DNA from: Anaeromyxobacter oryzae
GTDB taxonomy: Bacteria; Myxococcota; Myxococcia; Myxococcales; Anaeromyxobacteraceae
Reading direction: 5' to 3'
DNA length: 64,000 nt
NCBI RefSeq assembly: GCF_023169945.1
Contig: NZ_AP025591.1
Span: forward strand, 1,696,501 to 1,760,500
Of this stretch, positions 19,228 through 27,065 are shown in pieces. Below the pieces are notes generated by a model. That model was not told where the DNA came from. It saw nothing but the letters and a program-made list of their open reading frames with translations, and did no database searches. How positions within the stretch are numbered: the first letter of the stretch is position 1; every line of letters starts with the position of its first letter. Both the position numbers and the translations under genes were made by a program.

Positions 19228-20166
19228 TCACGCGAACGGCTCGTGGAGCGCGTGGTACTGGAAGAGGCGCGGCCTCGGTGCCGGGCGACGGGGGATGCGG
19301 TCCTCGCCCAGCACGCATCGCAGCACGACGCGCGCGGCAGCAGCGCTGTCGACCAGCGGCTCCTCGACGGCCTTCTGCGCGGCGTACGAGCCGTGGACGT
19401 CCGCGTCCGGCAGGCGGCGAAGCGCTGCGGCCGCCTCCGGCTCGCCCCAGGCCCGGAGCTGCCGCCCGAAGAAGCACCGGAGCGCCGCAGCCCGGGGATC
19501 CGCCGACGGCACCACGTCCGCCGGTGCGGCGGGGGGCGGGACCGCCTCCACGTCCGCGAGCGCCGTCGCGAGCTGCGAGCCGTGATCGGCGTGCCCTCCG
19601 GGAGCATTTCCTCGTCCGCAGGCGCCGGCGAACGCAGGCCACAGCTCCGGGCGTCCGCCGAGGAGAGCGCGCGCGTAGGAAAGGGCGGCGTCGCGCCCGA
19701 GGCGCACGGCGAGGTACGGAACGATCACGCGGGGCTCGACCAGGCCGGGGACGTAGCGGCGGGAGGTCTCGGACAGCACCGTCTCCGGGCTCTCCATGAG
19801 CTCGAGGAACTCCAGGCGCTTCATCACGAGGTCGGCCAGCGCGTCGGCGTCGCCGGGGACGGCGATGTTCGAGCGTTGCCACGACCCGTCGAACTCGGGG
19901 CCGTCGAGGAAGCCTCCCGCCGCCCACCCCGGCGACTGCGCCCGCACGGCGGCGTCCTCGAAGCCCAGCGACACGGAGCAGGCCACGTGACCTTCCGTGT
20001 TCCGCTGGCTCGACGAGAACCCGACGCGGTGGACGTTCTTGCCACGCCGCCGGACGAGGTCGCCCTTCGCACGCGGGGCGAAGCCGCTCGGCGCGAGCAG
20101 GTCCGCGACGCGGCGGCGGAAGTCGTCGGTGACCACGGCGGGTCTGCGAAGATCGATCGCCGGCAT
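19228..20166 (-). CDS. Hypothetical protein with DUF4304-like N-terminus
   Basis: A 312-residue soluble protein. The first 110 residues (FAPRAKGDLVRRRGKNVHRV, GFSSSQRNTEGHVACSVSLG) resemble DUF4304-type proteins of unknown function, in which an F-x-R-x-GDxxRR signature is followed by a beta strand-rich part. The rest is helical and alanine/arginine rich. It has no signal peptide or membrane segment. It is convergent with the small lipoprotein gene and lies 63 bp from the PAP2 gene on the same strand. Confidence 0.65.
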   Translation of the reverse strand: MPAIDLRRPAVVTDDFRRRVADLLAPSGFAPRAKGDLVRRRGKNVHRVGFSSSQRNTEGHVACSVSLGFEDAAVRAQSPGWAAGGFLDGPEFDGSWQRSNIAVPGDADALADLVMKRLEFLELMESPETVLSETSRRYVPGLVEPRVIVPYLAVRLGRDAALSYARALLGGRPELWPAFAGACGRGNAPGGHADHGSQLATALADVEAVPPPAAPADVVPSADPRAAALRCFFGRQLRAWGEPEAAAALRRLPDADVHGSYAAQKAVEEPLVDSAAAARVVLRCVLGEDRIPRRPAPRPRLFQYHALHEPFA

Positions 20167-20229
20167 CGGTCCAGCCTACCCGATGCGCGACGCCGCGGTC
20201 GAAGACCGGACCCACCCGCTCACGGACCC

Positions 20230-21075
20230 TCACCAGACGAGGGCGAATCCCCCCGCCGCGGGGCGCAGCTGGACGGCGGCCTGCTTGCTGGGATGGAACA
20301 AGTGCGGCACGGCCCAGCCCACGAGGCTCCCCACGGCCGCGCCCGCGAGCACGTCGGTCAGGTAGTGCGCGTCGGCGGCGATCCGGAGGTAGCCGACGAG
20401 GCCTGCTCCGGCGAACGAAACAGCGGTTGCGAGCCCGGCGTCGGGAGCGTCCTGCGACAGGAGCAGGGTCGACGACGACGCGGCGATCGCGAACGCGAAC
20501 GTCGTGTGGCCGGAGAAGAACGACAGGTTGCCGTTGTGCGATTCCTTCGTCTCGCCGAGCCACACGGACGGTCGCGCCCGGCCCACCGCGTACTTCACGC
20601 CCGTGTCGAGGAGCATCGCGATGCTGGTCGCCTCGGTGATGAGGAGGACGTTCACCATCCCCAGCTTCGGGTCACCGCGGCGGTAGCCGTCGAGGAGCGC
20701 GTTTCCGAGCACGCCGACCCCGACCACCACCTGCAGCACGTCCGACGCCGTCGCGGCCGCTGTGGTGTCGCTCCATCCGAGCGCTCGCGTCACGTCCGCG
20801 TCGAACCCGGGCGGCGTGCACCAGCGACAGTGCAGCGGCGCGAGCTGCTGCTCCAGCGCGAGCAGCGTCAGCGTTCCGCCCCCGGCGACCGCCGTGACGG
20901 CGAGGTCCGTCCCGAGATCGTACGAGGGCCACGACGTCGTCACGCCCTCCGCGCGCGCCGGCCTCGCCGGCCCGAGGGCGAGGGCGAGGGCCAGGGCGAG
21001 GGCGAGTCCGGCGAGCGGGCGCCGCGCGAGAGCGACGGAGCGCGGTGCGATGGCGTGGGCGGGAGGTAGGTTCAT
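20230..21075 (-). CDS. PAP2-family membrane phosphatase
   Basis: A 281-residue protein starting at ATG 21075 with a long hydrophobic leader (ALALALALALGPARPARA). It carries the three phosphatidic-acid-phosphatase motifs: KYAVGRARP near residue 170, FFSGHTTFAFA near 198 (Phe instead of the usual Pro before SGH), and RIAADAHYLTDVLAGAAVG near 243, including the catalytic His residues. Four to five membrane segments follow. It likely dephosphorylates a lipid phosphate or undecaprenyl pyrophosphate at the outer face of the inner membrane. Confidence 0.87.
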   Translation of the reverse strand: MNLPPAHAIAPRSVALARRPLAGLALALALALALGPARPARAEGVTTSWPSYDLGTDLAVTAVAGGGTLTLLALEQQLAPLHCRWCTPPGFDADVTRALGWSDTTAAATASDVLQVVVGVGVLGNALLDGYRRGDPKLGMVNVLLITEATSIAMLLDTGVKYAVGRARPSVWLGETKESHNGNLSFFSGHTTFAFAIAASSSTLLLSQDAPDAGLATAVSFAGAGLVGYLRIAADAHYLTDVLAGAAVGSLVGWAVPHLFHPSKQAAVQLRPAAGGFALVW

Positions 21076-21223
21076 CGCGTGGCACCTCCGCACGGGTCTC
21101 GTACAGGGCTCGTCGGGTCCGACGATCTTCGTGATCGTCTCCGGGACTTTCGAGCACCTGCAGGGGAGGATGTCCGCTCGTCGCGATCGGGGGCTCGTTC
21201 GGCCGGATTGCCGGCCCTCGGCC

Positions 21224-21676
21224 CTACCGGCCGAAGACGACCGAGAGCCGGCGACGAAGCTCGTCGCGGACGCCGCGGAACGCCCGGAGCTGCTCCTCCT
21301 CCGTGCTCCCCGCACCGGCGGGATCGGGCAGCGCCCAGTGAACGCGCCGCGCCTCGCCGAGGAACACCGGGCAGACCTCCTCGGCACACAGCGTGATCAC
21401 GGCGTCGACCCCCTCGGGCGAGATCGACTCGACGCCCTTCGAGCGGTGCCCGCGGAGGTCGACGCCGATCTCGTCGAGCGCGCGGATCGCGAGGGGGTTC
21501 ACCCGCGACGGCCTCGAGCCCGCGGACGAGACGGTCACCCCGGCCGGCGCCAGCGATCGGGCGATCCCTTCGGCCATCTGGCTCCGCGCGGAGTTCGCGA
21601 CGCACAGGAACACAACGTGGCGGGGCGCGAGCCTCCTGAGCTCGTCCGCCTCGGCGCGCCAGCTCTCCGACGTCAC
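21224..21676 (-). CDS. arsC: Arsenate reductase, thioredoxin-coupled LMW-phosphatase family
   Basis: A 150-residue cytosolic enzyme that reduces As(V) to As(III) for export. The P-loop CVANSARSQMAEG (CxxNxxRS) holds the nucleophilic Cys, and the cysteine pair in TLCAEEVCPVF provides the relay to thioredoxin; WALPDPAG contains the general-acid Asp. It is the last gene of arsR-acr3-arsC, beginning 4 bp after acr3. Length matches the pI258-type family. Confidence 0.93.
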   Translation of the reverse strand: MTSESWRAEADELRRLAPRHVVFLCVANSARSQMAEGIARSLAPAGVTVSSAGSRPSRVNPLAIRALDEIGVDLRGHRSKGVESISPEGVDAVITLCAEEVCPVFLGEARRVHWALPDPAGAGSTEEEQLRAFRGVRDELRRRLSVVFGR

Positions 21677-21680
21677 CGGC

Positions 21681-22820
21681 TCACCTCGACGCCGACGACG
21701 CGGGGAAGGTGCCCGCGCAGCTCTTCACGCCGCCGACCTCCGCGGTCTCACCCGGGAAGAACCGGTCCCGGAGGCGCAGGGCCACGTTCACGAGCCCGAT
21801 GAGCACCGGCACCTCGACGAGGGGTCCGATGACCGCGGCGAACGCCGCGCCGTGGCCCATGCCGAAGGTGGCGACCGCGACCGCGATCGCGAGCTCGAAG
21901 TTGTTGGACGCGGCGGTGAACGACAGCGTCGCCGTCTGCCCGTACGTCGCGCCCACCTTCCGGCTCATCCAGAACGACACGAAGAACATCACGAGGAAGT
22001 AGACGAGGAGCGGGATCGCGATCCGCACCACGTCGAGCGGCACGTGCACGATCGTCTCGCCCTTGAGCGAGAACATCACCACGATCGTGAAGAGGAGCGC
22101 GACGAGGGTGACGGGCGAGATGCGCGGGATGAAGACCTTCCGGTACCACTCCTCGCCCTTCAGCGCGCGGAGGCCGAACCGGCTCGCCATGCCGGCGAGG
22201 AACGGGACGCCGAGGTAGACGAAGACGCTCCGCGCGATCTCGCCGATCGTGATGTGGACCTCGGCCCCGCGCAGCCCCAGCCAGCCCGGCAGCACCGTGA
22301 TGAACAGCCAGGCGTAGACCGAGAAGAACAGCACCTGGAAGATGGAGTTGAACGCGACGAGGCCGGCGCAGTACTCGGTGTCGCCCTTCGCGAGGTCGTT
22401 CCAGACGATGACCATCGCGATGCAGCGGGCGAGGCCGATCAGGATGAGCCCGACCATGTACTCCGGCCGATCGCGCAGGAACACGACGGCCAGCGCGAAC
22501 ATGAGCAGCGGCCCGACGACCCAGTTCTGCACGAGCGAGAGCCCGAGCACCCTGCCGTTCCGGAAGACGCGCGGCAGCTCCTCGTAGCGGACCTTGGCGA
22601 GCGGCGGGTACATCATGAGGACGAGGCCGACCGCGATCGGGAGCGACGTCGTGCCCACGCTCAGCCGGTCGAGGGCGGGGACCACGCCGGGTACCGCCCA
22701 GCCGAGCGCGATGCCGGCGCCCATGGCGAGGAAGATCCAGAGGGTCAGGTAGCGGTCGAGGAACGAGAGCCGGCGGGCGACGCTGGCGCGCGCGGGAACG
22801 GCGAGGGCGGCTTCGGACAT
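21681..22820 (-). CDS. acr3: Arsenite efflux permease, ACR3 family
   Basis: A 379-residue inner-membrane exporter with ten predicted helices that extrudes As(III). Family motifs: [65 protein letters not shown] with the conserved essential Cys, and [21 protein letters not shown]. The longer frame upstream overlaps arsR and is not coding; ATG 22820 follows the arsR stop by 11 bp. The operon order arsR-acr3-arsC is standard. Confidence 0.95.
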   Translation of the reverse strand: MSEAALAVPARASVARRLSFLDRYLTLWIFLAMGAGIALGWAVPGVVPALDRLSVGTTSLPIAVGLVLMMYPPLAKVRYEELPRVFRNGRVLGLSLVQNWVVGPLLMFALAVVFLRDRPEYMVGLILIGLARCIAMVIVWNDLAKGDTEYCAGLVAFNSIFQVLFFSVYAWLFITVLPGWLGLRGAEVHITIGEIARSVFVYLGVPFLAGMASRFGLRALKGEEWYRKVFIPRISPVTLVALLFTIVVMFSLKGETIVHVPLDVVRIAIPLLVYFLVMFFVSFWMSRKVGATYGQTATLSFTAASNNFELAIAVAVATFGMGHGAAFAAVIGPLVEVPVLIGLVNVALRLRDRFFPGETAEVGGVKSCAGTFPASSASR

Positions 22821-22831
22821 GCGCTGGACTC

Positions 22832-23182
22832 CTACAGGCTTCCGACGAGGGACTTGAGCCGGCGCAGCGCCCGGGGCTCGATGCAGTAGCAGACCCGCGG
22901 CCCGTCGATCTCGCCGCGGATCAGGCCCGCGTCCTTGAGCACCTTCAGGTGCTGGGAGACGGTGGACTGCGCGAGCGGGAGCTCGTCCACGATGTCGCCG
23001 CACACGCACGCCTCGCGCCGCGCGAGGAGCCTCAGGATCTGGACGCGCGCGGGATGCCCGACGGCCTTCGCGAGCGCCGCGAGCTCCTCGTCCGCCTCGG
23101 TGCCCTCCACCGGCCTGAGATCGGGTTCCTCCCGCACGGGCGCGGGTCCGCAGCCGGGGATCGCCTTGGGGGTGGGAGTCAT
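22832..23182 (-). CDS. arsR: ArsR-family arsenite-responsive repressor
   Basis: A 116-residue winged-helix repressor. HTH region [31 protein letters not shown] contains the CxC-type As(III) site (ACVCGD) at the start of the recognition motif, the classic metal-binding position. It is followed by [14 protein letters not shown] (wing) with a second Cys pair. An extended N-terminal tail carries a CGPAP cysteine. Adjacent genes are acr3 and arsC. A perfect inverted repeat directly abuts its start codon (see 23183-23204). Confidence 0.92.
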   Translation of the reverse strand: MTPTPKAIPGCGPAPVREEPDLRPVEGTEADEELAALAKAVGHPARVQILRLLARREACVCGDIVDELPLAQSTVSQHLKVLKDAGLIRGEIDGPRVCYCIEPRALRRLKSLVGSL

Positions 23183-23204
23183 GGCATCGGTTCTTTACGA
23201 TGCC
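23183..23204 (-). promoter_or_regulatory. Inverted repeat abutting arsR start, candidate ArsR operator
   Basis: GGCATCG at 23183-23189 and CGATGCC at 23198-23204 form a perfect 7-bp inverted repeat around an 8-base AT-rich spacer, immediately upstream of the arsR ATG. Its position is where autorepression would act, but it also leaves no room for a normal ribosome site. Function inferred. Confidence 0.45.
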
Positions 23205-23447
23205 TGGCCCCGTTCGGCAAGGCGGCGTCGCGCCTCGCGCGTGGCCCGCGTCGAAGCCAAGTCATTCCCGCCGGATGGAACCGCCATCCAGGCGCCGTCG
23301 AGCGTCGACTGCGGCGAGCAGGCGCTTGCGCCGCTTCTTCGTTCATCGTGACTAGACGATTACCTCGGGAAGGGCGCCGCGCCGGGGACGGTGCTCGACT
23401 TGCCGACCGCGACGGAGCTAATTCGAAAGCGAGCCTTCGACATTTTC

Positions 23448-23472
23448 TCACGGTCCAGCCGTCGAACCGTGA
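23448..23472 (+). promoter_or_regulatory. Inverted repeat upstream of the CPA2 antiporter gene
   Basis: TCACGGT (23448-23454) and ACCGTGA (23466-23472) are perfect complements separated by 11 bp, 36 bp before the antiporter ATG in the otherwise gene-free 23205-23507 interval. It could be an operator or a leader hairpin. No regulator gene with known target site is next to it. Confidence 0.35.
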
Positions 23473-23507
23473 CGCGCGCGCACACCACCGGTGCTAAGTC
23501 GTGAGCC

Positions 23508-25595
23508 ATGCAGGGCGCCCACCACTTCCTCCTCGCGCTCACCATCGTGCTCTGCGTCGCGGCGGTCACGACGGTCCTCTTCCAGCGCCTTCGCCAGCCG
23601 GTCGTCCTCGGCTACATCCTCGCGGGCCTCCTCGTGGGGCCGCATGTCCCGATCCCGCTCGTCGCCGACCGCGAGATCGTCCAGACTTTGTCCGAGCTCG
23701 GCGTCATCCTCCTCATGTTCGCGCTGGGGCTCGAGTTCAGCCTGCGCAAGCTCGTGAGCGTCGGCCCGACGGCAGGGGTCACCGCCGTCGTGCAGTCGAG
23801 CATCATGGTCTGGCTCGGGTTCGTCGCGGGCCGCGCGTTCGGCTGGACGACGCTCGAGAGCGTCTTCGCCGGCGCGATCGTGGCGATGTCGAGCACGACG
23901 ATCATCGCCAAGGCGTTCGACGACCTCCGCGTGCGCGGCCGGCTCCGCGACCTCGTCGTCGGCGTGCTCCTCGTCGAGGACCTGTTCGCGATCCTCTTCA
24001 TGGCCGTCCTCACGGCCGTGGCGACCGGGGCGGGGGTCTCACCGGGCCAGCTCGGCGCCACGCTCGGCCGGCTGGGGGCGTTCCTGGCGGTCCTGCTCGC
24101 GGCGGGGATGCTGATCGTGCCGCGCGGGATCCGGTACGTGAGCCGGCATGGCTCCCGGGAGACGCTCCTCGTCGCGAGCCTCGGCCTCTGCTTCGGGACG
24201 TCGTATCTCGCGCTCGCGGCCGGCTACTCGGTGGCCCTCGGCGCGTTCATCGCGGGATCGCTCGTCGCCGAGTCCGGGGTCGCGCCCGCCGTCGAGGACC
24301 TCGTCCGCCCGGTGCGGGACCTCTTCGCGGCCATCTTCTTCGTGTCGGTGGGGATGCTCATCGATCCGGCGCTCGTCGCGCGGCACTGGATCGCCATCGT
24401 CGTGTTCATCGGGCTCGTCGTCGCCGGGAAGTCCATCGCGGTCACGGTGGGCGCGTTCCTCACCGGTCACGGCGTCCGGACCTCGGTCCAGGCCGGCATG
24501 AGCCTCGCGCAGATAGGAGAGTTCTCGTTCATCCTCGCCGCGCTCGGCACCTCGCTCGGGGCCACGCGGGAGTTCCTCTACCCGCTCGCGGTGGCCGTCT
24601 CGGCCGTGACCACGCTCACGACGCCCTGGCTCATCGGCGGCTCGGGGCGGGTCGCCGCGTGGGTCGATCGCAAGCTGCCCCGCCGCGTCCAGACGGTGGT
24701 CTCCCTGTACGGGAGCTGGCTCGAGCAGCTCGGGGCATCACCGGGCCGCGCGACGCTCGGGACCCGCGTGCGCCGCGTCGTCCGGGCGCTGCTCGTCGAC
24801 GTCGCCGCGATGACGGCGCTGGTCATCGGCACGTCGGTCGCGACGGAGCCGGCCGCGAGGTGGATCGCCGGCGCGCTCGGGATCGGGGTGCGACTCGGTC
24901 GCGTGGCGCTCTGGGCGGCGGCGGCGCTCCTCGCCGTCCCGTTCTGCGTCGGCTTGCTGCGAAACACACGAGCCCTCGGAGTCGCGGTCGCGTCGGCGGC
25001 CCTGCCCGGCGGCGAGGCGGGACGGCCCGACCTCGCCGCCGCGCCGCGCCGCGCCCTCGTCGCCGTGGTGCAGCTCGGCGCCACGATCGTCGTGCTCCTG
25101 CCCATCGTGGCCCTCACGCAGCCCTTCCTTCCCGGCGCGCCCGGGGCGGCCGTCGTCGCCACGGCGATCATCGTGCTCGGGATTGCCTTCTGGCGCAGCG
25201 CCGCGAACCTGCAGGGCCACGTCCGCGCCGGCGCGCAGGTGATCGTCGAGTCGCTCGCGAAGCAGGGGGCGTCCGGCGCTCACGGCGACGCGCTCACCGG
25301 ATTCCGCGCGATGTTCCCCGGCCTCGGCGAGCCCGTGGCGGCGCGGCTGCGGCCAGGGAGCGCCGCCGTGGGAAGGTCGCTGTCCGAGCTGGGCATTCGC
25401 GGCAAGACCGGCGCCTCCGTGCTCGCGATCTCGCGCCCGGACGGTTCGGTCCTCGTGCCCGCCGCCGACGAGCGGCTCCGGGAAGGCGACGTCGTCGCGC
25501 TCTCGGGGACGCACGACGCCATCGATTCGGCGCGGGAGCTCCTGGACGCCGAGCTGCTGTCGAGCACCGGGGCCGACGCGGTAGCGCGCGCGTAG
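23508..25595 (+). CDS. CPA2-family cation:proton antiporter with TrkA-C domain (KefB-like)
   Basis: A 695-residue inner-membrane protein exchanging K+ or Na+ for H+. The N-terminal ~390 residues give about twelve helices with CPA2 motifs (LRQPVVLGYILAGLLVGP, LSELGVILLMFALGLEFSLR, AGAIVAMSSTTIIAKAFDDL, LAAGYSVALGAFIAGSLVAE, QAGMSLAQIGEFSFILAALG). A second membrane region (about 420-560) is less conserved. The last ~90 residues are a TrkA-C domain (GSAAVGRSLSELGIRGKTGASVLAI, LREGDVVALSG). A Rossmann TrkA-N (RCK) domain, usual in KefB, is absent. Start ATG 23508. Confidence 0.88.
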   Translation: MQGAHHFLLALTIVLCVAAVTTVLFQRLRQPVVLGYILAGLLVGPHVPIPLVADREIVQTLSELGVILLMFALGLEFSLRKLVSVGPTAGVTAVVQSSIMVWLGFVAGRAFGWTTLESVFAGAIVAMSSTTIIAKAFDDLRVRGRLRDLVVGVLLVEDLFAILFMAVLTAVATGAGVSPGQLGATLGRLGAFLAVLLAAGMLIVPRGIRYVSRHGSRETLLVASLGLCFGTSYLALAAGYSVALGAFIAGSLVAESGVAPAVEDLVRPVRDLFAAIFFVSVGMLIDPALVARHWIAIVVFIGLVVAGKSIAVTVGAFLTGHGVRTSVQAGMSLAQIGEFSFILAALGTSLGATREFLYPLAVAVSAVTTLTTPWLIGGSGRVAAWVDRKLPRRVQTVVSLYGSWLEQLGASPGRATLGTRVRRVVRALLVDVAAMTALVIGTSVATEPAARWIAGALGIGVRLGRVALWAAAALLAVPFCVGLLRNTRALGVAVASAALPGGEAGRPDLAAAPRRALVAVVQLGATIVVLLPIVALTQPFLPGAPGAAVVATAIIVLGIAFWRSAANLQGHVRAGAQVIVESLAKQGASGAHGDALTGFRAMFPGLGEPVAARLRPGSAAVGRSLSELGIRGKTGASVLAISRPDGSVLVPAADERLREGDVVALSGTHDAIDSARELLDAELLSSTGADAVARA

Positions 25596-25873
25596 CGCAC
25601 CTCACGAGCGCCCGGCCGATGGCGTGAGCCCAGGGCGACACCGCCGCGCCTGCGGGCAATACGCACCAGGGACGCGGCGGTTACCGGAAGAGACGGCGGG
25701 GATTGCTCCCGGGACCTGCGGGCGCTGCCGCCCTTGCCGTGTGCTCCCTCCGGCGGTGCCTGTATCCGACCGCCGCCCGCGCCGTACTTACGGAGCGGCT
25801 CGCGGTCCACGCGAACATGCGAATGGAATCGGGCAATGGTGCCCCAATGCTCGTCGAGAGACAGAGGTCAGCA
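25596..25873. other. Intergenic, nothing recognised
   Basis: A 278-bp stretch with no supported gene; frames here lack ribosome sites. It should hold the promoter of the DUF3455 gene. Confidence 0.4.
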
Positions 25874-26500
25874 ATGAGAAGCAGGGTTCTTTTCCGTGAT
25901 TCAGCCGGGCTCACGCTGTTCCTGATCGGCGCCGTCGCGGTCTCGCTGCCGCGCGCCGCGCACGCCGACGACGTCACACCGCCGGACGTGCCCCACGACC
26001 TCCAGGTGCCAGTGGGGAACACGGCGTTCCTCGTGGGCCACGCCGACGGTACCCAGAACTACGTCTGCCTTCCCTCGAGCTCTGGCTTCGCCTGGACGCT
26101 CTTCACGCCCCAGGCCACCCTGTTCGACGACCAGGACAAGGAGCTCATCACCCACTTCTTCAGCCCCAATCCGTCCGAGAACGGCACGATTCGCGCCACG
26201 TGGCAGCACTCGCGTGACGCGAGCACCGTCTGGGCCGCGGCGATCAACAACCCTGTCTTCGTCACGAAGGGTGCGGTTCCGTGGCTCCTGCTCCAGGTTC
26301 CGCCGAATGGAACTCGAGAAGGACCGACCGGCGGCGCCACGCTGGCCGGGACGACCTTCATCCAGCGCGTGAATACGCATGGAGGGGTCGCAGCGCCGGC
26401 GGACTGTGCCTCGTCATCGGACGTCGGCAAGAAGGCGTTCGTGCCGTACACGGCCGACTACTTCTTCTACAAGGCCGCCAGCGCGTCCGACGGCCAGTAG
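25874..26500 (+). CDS. Secreted DUF3455-family protein
   Basis: A 208-residue exported protein of unknown function. I start at ATG 25874, preceded by an AGAGG ribosome site; a signal peptide ends at ...LPRAAHA|DD around residue 27. The mature part reads PPDVPHDLQVPVGNTAFLV, GTQNYVCLPSSSGFAWTLF, ATWQHSRDASTVWAAAINN and ends GKKAFVPYTADYFFYKA, which is the DUF3455 layout. Base composition is slightly lower in GC than its neighbours. Family identity is fairly clear; the role in cells is not known. Confidence 0.8.
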   Translation: MRSRVLFRDSAGLTLFLIGAVAVSLPRAAHADDVTPPDVPHDLQVPVGNTAFLVGHADGTQNYVCLPSSSGFAWTLFTPQATLFDDQDKELITHFFSPNPSENGTIRATWQHSRDASTVWAAAINNPVFVTKGAVPWLLLQVPPNGTREGPTGGATLAGTTFIQRVNTHGGVAAPADCASSSDVGKKAFVPYTADYFFYKAASASDGQ

Positions 26501-26680
26501 AGGCTCGGGTCGCCTCGGGGGATGGCTCCCCCGAGGCGACGTCGTGCCCGATCCGTCGCCGCGCCGGCGCCGCCACTCGAACCGAGTGCGGCCGGGACCC
26601 CATCTGGCACGCCTCCTCTCCCGATCACCGCCTCTACACGAGGAGGGCGCGCCGGCGAGCGGTCGCGCACGGGAGGCGCG

Positions 26681-26956
26681 ATGGCGAGCGAGCGGCAGTG
26701 GCAGGAGAGCATCCGGGCCGGGTTCCAGGTCTTCGACCGCGATGGTGGCGAGGAGTTCGGCGCCGTCCGCGACGTCTGTCCGGAGGGCCGCCTGGAGCTT
26801 CTGGTCAACATCGAGAACGGCGGCGATCACTGCATCCCGCTCGACGCGATCGTCGACGTCCACTCCGAGAAGGTGATCGTCGACGCGACGCGGCTCGACC
26901 CGGCCGTGCGGCACGCCATTGCGCACGCCCACGACGGCGAGCGCCCGGGGCTGTGA
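26681..26956 (+). CDS. Small DUF2171/PRC-barrel-like protein
   Basis: A 91-residue soluble protein. The sequence FDRDGGEEFGAVRDVCPEGRLELLVNIENGG and IPLDAIVDVHSEKVIVD follows the pattern of PRC-barrel/DUF2171 stress proteins: a Gly-x-Val turn, strands, then a D-A-I-x-x-V-x-x-x-K-V segment. The ATG at 26681 follows GGGAGG with short spacing; the longer open frame has no supported start. Its neighbours are a DUF3455 gene and the NhaA fusion. Confidence 0.65.
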   Translation: MASERQWQESIRAGFQVFDRDGGEEFGAVRDVCPEGRLELLVNIENGGDHCIPLDAIVDVHSEKVIVDATRLDPAVRHAIAHAHDGERPGL

Positions 26957-27065
26957 GGCTGGCGGCCGCTCCTCCGTCCTCCCGGGTCACACGCGGTCGT
27001 CACCGTCGACATGAGACCCGGGATCCGCCCCACTCGAATGGCGCTGCCGTGAAACCGGGTCGGTC

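Noticed and set aside
23183..23507. A small gene between arsR and the antiporter
   Set aside because: Frames in this 325-bp stretch are short and overlapping with no ribosome sites; it is better read as divergent promoter DNA.
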